A DNA stretch of 64,000 nucleotides, from positions 71,669,987-71,733,986 of the forward strand of contig NC_083873.1 of the NCBI RefSeq assembly GCF_032452875.1, in the 5' to 3' direction. The notes beneath the pieces were generated by a model. That model was not told the DNA's origin and did not search any database. It saw only the letters and a program-made list of their open reading frames with translations. The DNA comes from Bos javanicus (taxonomy: Eukaryota; Chordata; Mammalia; Artiodactyla; Bovidae). Position numbers and translations under genes: made by a program. This document shows, piece by piece, positions 36,201-42,200 of this stretch; position 1 is the stretch's first letter; each line of letters begins with the position of its first letter.

Positions 36201-39200
36201 ACTAAGAGTTAAAAACCTCTGATCTTCAGGAAAAGGGAAGAATAACTCTGAGAGTGACTGGGAGACCAGCAGGGCTGCTCAAAAGCTGGTGGTGCTGTTG
36301 CATTACCACAGGCCCAGACGGCATAGGCCCAGGGGACTGGACTCTTCCCTCCTTGACTCCGTAAGGCAGCACCACTGCCACTGTGGCCAAGAGGTGTGGC
36401 TGCCCTCGCAGGCCCAAAGGAGAGAGCATCAAGGTAGAGATCATTAATTTTAGACCCTTGAAATCTAATGAAATTTGCCCTGCTTGAGTGTCACCTTACT
36501 CTACACCTACTTACTCCTTCAATTCCTTCCTTTTTCTCCCTTTCATAATAAGACTATTTTATTTCTTCTCCACCATTGTATTTTAGAGGGAGGTAGTTTG
36601 TTTTCTAGCATCACAGATCATGGAGGGAGAGGAATTTTGCCCCAGGATGGACCATTCCCAGAATCCTACCGTTCTGATTTAGGTCAGATTTTGGACTTAA
36701 GAGTTGATGCTAGAAATATTGGGATAGAATGAATGTATTTTGCACATGGGAAGGACTTGTGAATTTGGGGGAGCCAGAGAGTTGCTAGAATTATGTCCCC
36801 CCACCCCACCAAATATATTAAAATCTAACCACCAGTACCTGTGAAATTTGACCTTTTTGGAAATAGCACCTTTGCAGATGTAGTCAATTTGAGATGAGGC
36901 CATACTGGACTAGGTCAGGCCATAACCCAATGACTGGTATCCTTATGAGACAAGAGAAGTCTGGACACAGAATACACGAGGGAGAGTGCCAATTGAAGAT
37001 GAAGGCAGAGATCGGAGTGCTGTGTCTGCAGGCAAGGAACACTGAGGATTGGCAGCAGTCATAGGAGTTTGGAGAGAGGCTTGGAACAGATTGTTCCTCA
37101 GAACCTCCAGAGGAAGCCAATTCTGCCGACATCTGAATCAGACTTGTACCCTCCAAAATTGTGTGGCAATAAATTTCTGTTGTTTTAAGCCCTCCAGTAA
37201 TTTTGTAGCAGTCCTAGGTCTCTAATACACTATTTCTATGTTTTTCTGTTATGAGTATGTAACTAAAGGAATGTTTCTCAACCTCCTAATTCTCAGAAGT
37301 TGTTCTTTAGCTCTTCTGTTCTTTGTCATTGTTCATGTCTTATGTGGTACATGAAATTGCCTTATGTATATTTGGGGAAATTTTGACTACTTCATTAATA
37401 TTTGGAAAATCCAAATATTTTTCTGCAACTGTTGAAATGTATTAAAACTTCACATCACTGCATTAGATTTTTAATGTTGGTGATTTCAGTAAATACTGTG
37501 TAATAATTTAATTTTCAAATGTGGAATTCTTCCTAAACTCTAGAAGTAGAGCTTTATATTTATTTGTATTTATTACTCATTTTAATAATTTCTAATTTAT
37601 TTATTACTCCATTTTAAATATGGATCATTCTAGGAAAAAGGGTCTTATAAGTATTTCAAATTTTGCTCATTATTTCAGTTATTAAACTCATAAAATTGTA
37701 TACTATTATTAGCTTAAATTTAATTATGACTTTCGGTATGTAATTTTAAAGCAAACTCCAGTTTTGAAATTCAAAATTTAACTCAAGGCAGTTGAGGAGT
37801 GGTAAGTATATATGTTTTTGATGTGTTCAGTTCAGTCACTCAGTCGTATCCGACTCTTTGTGACCCCATAGACTGCAGCACGTCAGGCCTCCCTGTCTAT
37901 CACCAACTCCCAGCCTACTCAAACTCATGTCCATTGAGTTGGTGATGCATTCCAACCATTTCATTCTCTGTCATCCCCTTCTCCTCCCTCCTTCAATCTT
38001 TCCCAGCATCAGGGGCTTTTCAAATGAGTCAGTTTTTCACATCAGGTGGCCAAAATATTGGAGTTTCAGCTTCAGCATCAGTCCTTGCAATGAATATTCA
38101 GGATTGATCTCCTTTAGGATGGACTGGTTGGATCTCCTTGCAGTCCAGGGGACTCAAGTGTCTTCTCCAACACCACAGTTCAAAAGCATCAATTTTTCGG
38201 CACTCAGCCTTCTTTATAGCCCAAGTCTTACATCTATACATGAATCCTGGAAAAACCATAGCTTTGACTAGATGGACCTTTGTTGGCAAAGTAATGTCTC
38301 TGCTTTTTAACATGCTGTCTAGATGGTCATAACTTTTCTTCCAAGAGGCAAGCATCTTTTAATTTCATGGCTGCAGTCACCATCTGCAGTGAATTTGGAG
38401 CCCAAAAAAATGAAGTCTGTCACAGCTTCCGTTGTTTCCCCATCTATTTGCCATGAAATGATGGGACCAGATGCCATGATTTTAGTTTTCTGAATGTTGA
38501 GTTTTAAGCCAACTTTTTCACTCTCCTCTTTCACTTTCATCATTGTTTTAACAAAGGGAGTTTATAAAGGAAAAATTTAACTTAAACAATCCCTATGTTC
38601 ACAATCCTAAAACAATAATTTTCATCTTTGCATCTTCTATATATATATGAGATAGTTACCATGATTAATAATTATGCATGACTTATTTTTTAAGCTTTAT
38701 ATAGGCCATCTTTAAATAGCAGAGAACTTCTTGAGTGTATCTTAAAATTGTAAAATTTTTTAAATTGCAAAAATTGGCTCTTATAGTTTTATAAAATGAC
38801 ATTGTAGCTATACAGATTCAAACCTTTAAAAGTATTGGGTTACTTTAATTTCATACTGATTTCTTTTTCTATTTTCAGCACATGAATGCACATCATGCTT
38901 ATGAATCTCAGATCTCATCAATGGCAAAAGCTATCTCTAGATTAGAAGAAGAGCTGAGACACCAAGAAGATGAGAAAGCAGCAGTGTTAAATGATTTATC
39001 ATCTCTTAGAGAACTTTGCATTAAGCTTGATTCAGGCAAAGATATTATGACCCAACAATTGAATTCCAAAAATCTTGAATTTGAGAGGGTGAGAACTTAA
39101 AAAGATTGTCTTGTAGCACACTATTTTATTTAGCCCTACTCTGATTGTTTTACTTTACCATTCACTACCCAATATATTTCTTCCCCTGTAGAGCAGTGAC

Positions 39201-42200
39201 TTCTGACTACAGGATTTTGACAACTAGATTTGACTATTAGATTCATTGCCAAGATTTCTTTGGCAAATATGATAATGAAGTTAGGTGCTATTTTGAAGCA
39301 GATGGGTACTTAGAACATGAGTCTTCTAATTATAGAATAGGAACATATCCCAATGTATTTTCTGTTTAAGACTTATGTGAAGAATTGAGCAGCTTATTCC
39401 TCCCTAAGTGGAATATTTTTCCTGATAAAAATTTTACTCTAATTTGAAAGTCGAGTAAGCTGAAACTTTGCATTCCTAAACTGAAGCGTTAAACAACCCA
39501 ATGTGTATTCTTAAACATGAGTGTTTCCAGTTTTCAGTCATTTAGTAGTAACTTTATTTTCAGAGACAGAGAAGCTTCAAAACTGGTTTGGCTATGTAAT
39601 GAGAATATATATATTTAATAAACCAGAAGGGCCTCCTGGCTGATAAAATGGTCACATTTTAGAGTTTTATGTTAATTACCCTTTCTTGACAAAATAATGC
39701 AAAAGAAAATTATTTGAGGGTTGGAATAGGTCTTATGGTCAAAATAAATCCTAACTAAAAATAACAAAGATTATTGTGAAAATAAGATGTTTTTATTATA
39801 CTTAAAAAAGGATTTTAGAATCTTCAGTCAGTGCTCAGAATAAAGCAACTGATGTGTGTATAGCTCTCCAGAAAGTATTTCAGAGTAAGTCTAAAATTGT
39901 ACTGAGGTAATCTTACTTTGTTTTTGTAGGTTACAATGGAATTAGAAAATATAAAATCAGAGTCAGAGCTGTTAAAAAAACAACTGTTGAGTGAGAGACA
40001 TACAATTAAAAACCTTGAATCATTGTTGGCTACAAATAGAGATAAAGAATTTCATTCCCACTTAACTTCCCATGAGAAGGATACAGAAATTCAGATACTT
40101 AAAGAGAAGTTGACCCTTTCAGAAAGCAAACTGTAAGTGTCATAATTCAACTTATGTGAAGGAAATAGTCTGTCACAAATAATTTTTCAATATGAGTAGT
40201 TTTTTGTAGACTTGTAACATAAAAAAAATGATAGAAAAATACTGGAGGAACAAAAAAAAATTTTTTTTTCAATTTTTGGGGAGAAGAGGATGGGAGTTGG
40301 AACAGTGGTAACAAACCAAAATATTTTGCTTATGTAGCAGCTCCTATTGGAAATCCAAAAGAGACATCATGTTTGGAGTTGTAATTTGTGTGTGTTCACT
40401 ACAGAAATGGTACCCATGAAAGTGAATGAGTGACCTTTCGAAAAACGTCTACAGTTGAGGAACAGAAGAAAATCAGAGAAAGGGAGAACATTTCAGGATG
40501 GGGAGAGTTGGCAGTGTTTCATGCTATGGATTAGGAAAAAAACTTTGAAAAGCATGAAATTTGACCCTCATAAATATATGGATTACTTTTTAGGAGATTG
40601 ATGATGGTGCCTTTTTAGGATGGAGAAGTTCGGACATATTTTTGGAAGAGGGAGTGAAACCCAGGATAGATAGTATAAGTAGAAAAATTAATTAAATTTA
40701 TTTATTTATTTATTTATTTTTGGCTGTGCTGAGCCTTCAGTACTTTTGTGCAGGCTTTCTCTGAATTGTGGCCAGCAGAGGCTACACCTCATTGCAGTGC
40801 CTGGGCTTATTGCAGTGGTTTCTCTTGCAGAGCACAGGCTCTAGTTGCGCGGCCTTCCTTAGTTGTAGCATGTGGGCTCTAGAGCGTTGGCTCAGTAGTC
40901 ATGGCATACAGGCTTAGTTGCTCTGTGGCATTTGGGATCTTCCTGGGCCAGGGATTGAACCCATGTCTCCTGCGTTGGCAGGCAGATTCGTAGCCACTGT
41001 ACCACCAAAGAAGTCCCAATAATTAACTTTTAAAAGGAGTGAGAAATATTACTTTTCCTGAGGTAGGAGTCAAGAAAGAGCCAATAAAAATACTTTACAT
41101 TTCAGTGTTACAATTCATGTCTCCTCAAATTTGCACCTCCAGCATTGCTGGAGTGCCTAGCACATACTAAAAGCTCAATAAATGTTTGTTAAATAAATGA
41201 GATGAATGAAAAAGAAAACTTTGTGATGGGAATCCAGACGATTATGAAGTTATTGTTGAAAAGTCTTTTTTTATCCTTATATGTCACCTCCATTTGTTGT
41301 TATTAATAACAAAAACAAAATTCCGTAGTACTTGACTCTTTAAAACAGAGTATTTGTTACTTCCTTACTTACTTGATTTTTTTAAATTTGTTTTTAAGAA
41401 ATAGTCAAAGCCGGGAAAACACCATGCTCCGGGCTAAAATGGCACAATTACAAACAGATCTTGATGTTCTGAAAAGGCAGATTTCAACTGAAAGATATGA
41501 ACGGTAAGCAAATATTTTTAACATTGGACAGTGTTTTTATTTATTCCCTATATTCTACTCCAAAAAGGCTTTTATATGGCTTATAAATAGCAAACTTTTC
41601 TTGGCATTAATATGGAAGATAAATTCCTTTGGTAATTTTTTCTAAAATGGCAATACATGTTGCATAAGATAATATCCCCATAATAAAATAGCAGAGTAGC
41701 AAGTATTGTATAAATAAACATTTGCTATAGCGTTCCTCAGGGCAAAATCAGGACATTATTTCAAAGGATATAGTTAAGGAATCAACAAAGTAGTAAGGAT
41801 TCTACAAGAGCCAAAACTTTATGATCCAACAGGAAATTCTAAATACAAATTATCATGTAAGTGATGATCATAAGGGCAATTAAAAAATATATACCATATG
41901 CTATGTATGTATCCTATTAACTATCTAGTATTGTACCTATCTTATTTTTAGAAACTAATGTCACACAAATAGTAAATAGCAGAGCCAAGACTAAAATCTA
42001 CTATAAACCCTGTGTTCTTAATCTTTACAATATATTCCTTACAGGCTAGTAATTTTCACACTCACTTATATTTCAGTTCATTAGCTTTATTATGTTGAAA
42101 AATTTAATTTCCAAGTGTTACAAATAGAAATGAGACCTGGTTTAACAGTTAAAATCCAAATCTAATTTGCAAATCAATTTGTCAAGTTAACTTTTCTTCC

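Larger units (their letters stand above)
33254..37229 (+). mobile_element. MaLR (MLT1-type) element: LTR, internal, LTR, split by BovB
   Basis: The LTRs are at about 33254-33697 and 36782-37229. Both contain aaatctaacc/ccagtac-type, tggtgtccttat-type and gaggcagaga-type segments in the same order. Between them, 33698-34452 and 36204-36781 are MaLR internal sequence (caccattgtattttagaggg, ttttgccccaggatggacca). A sense BovB occupies 34453-36203. It is in the same orientation as CEP135 and non-coding throughout. Confidence 0.8.
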
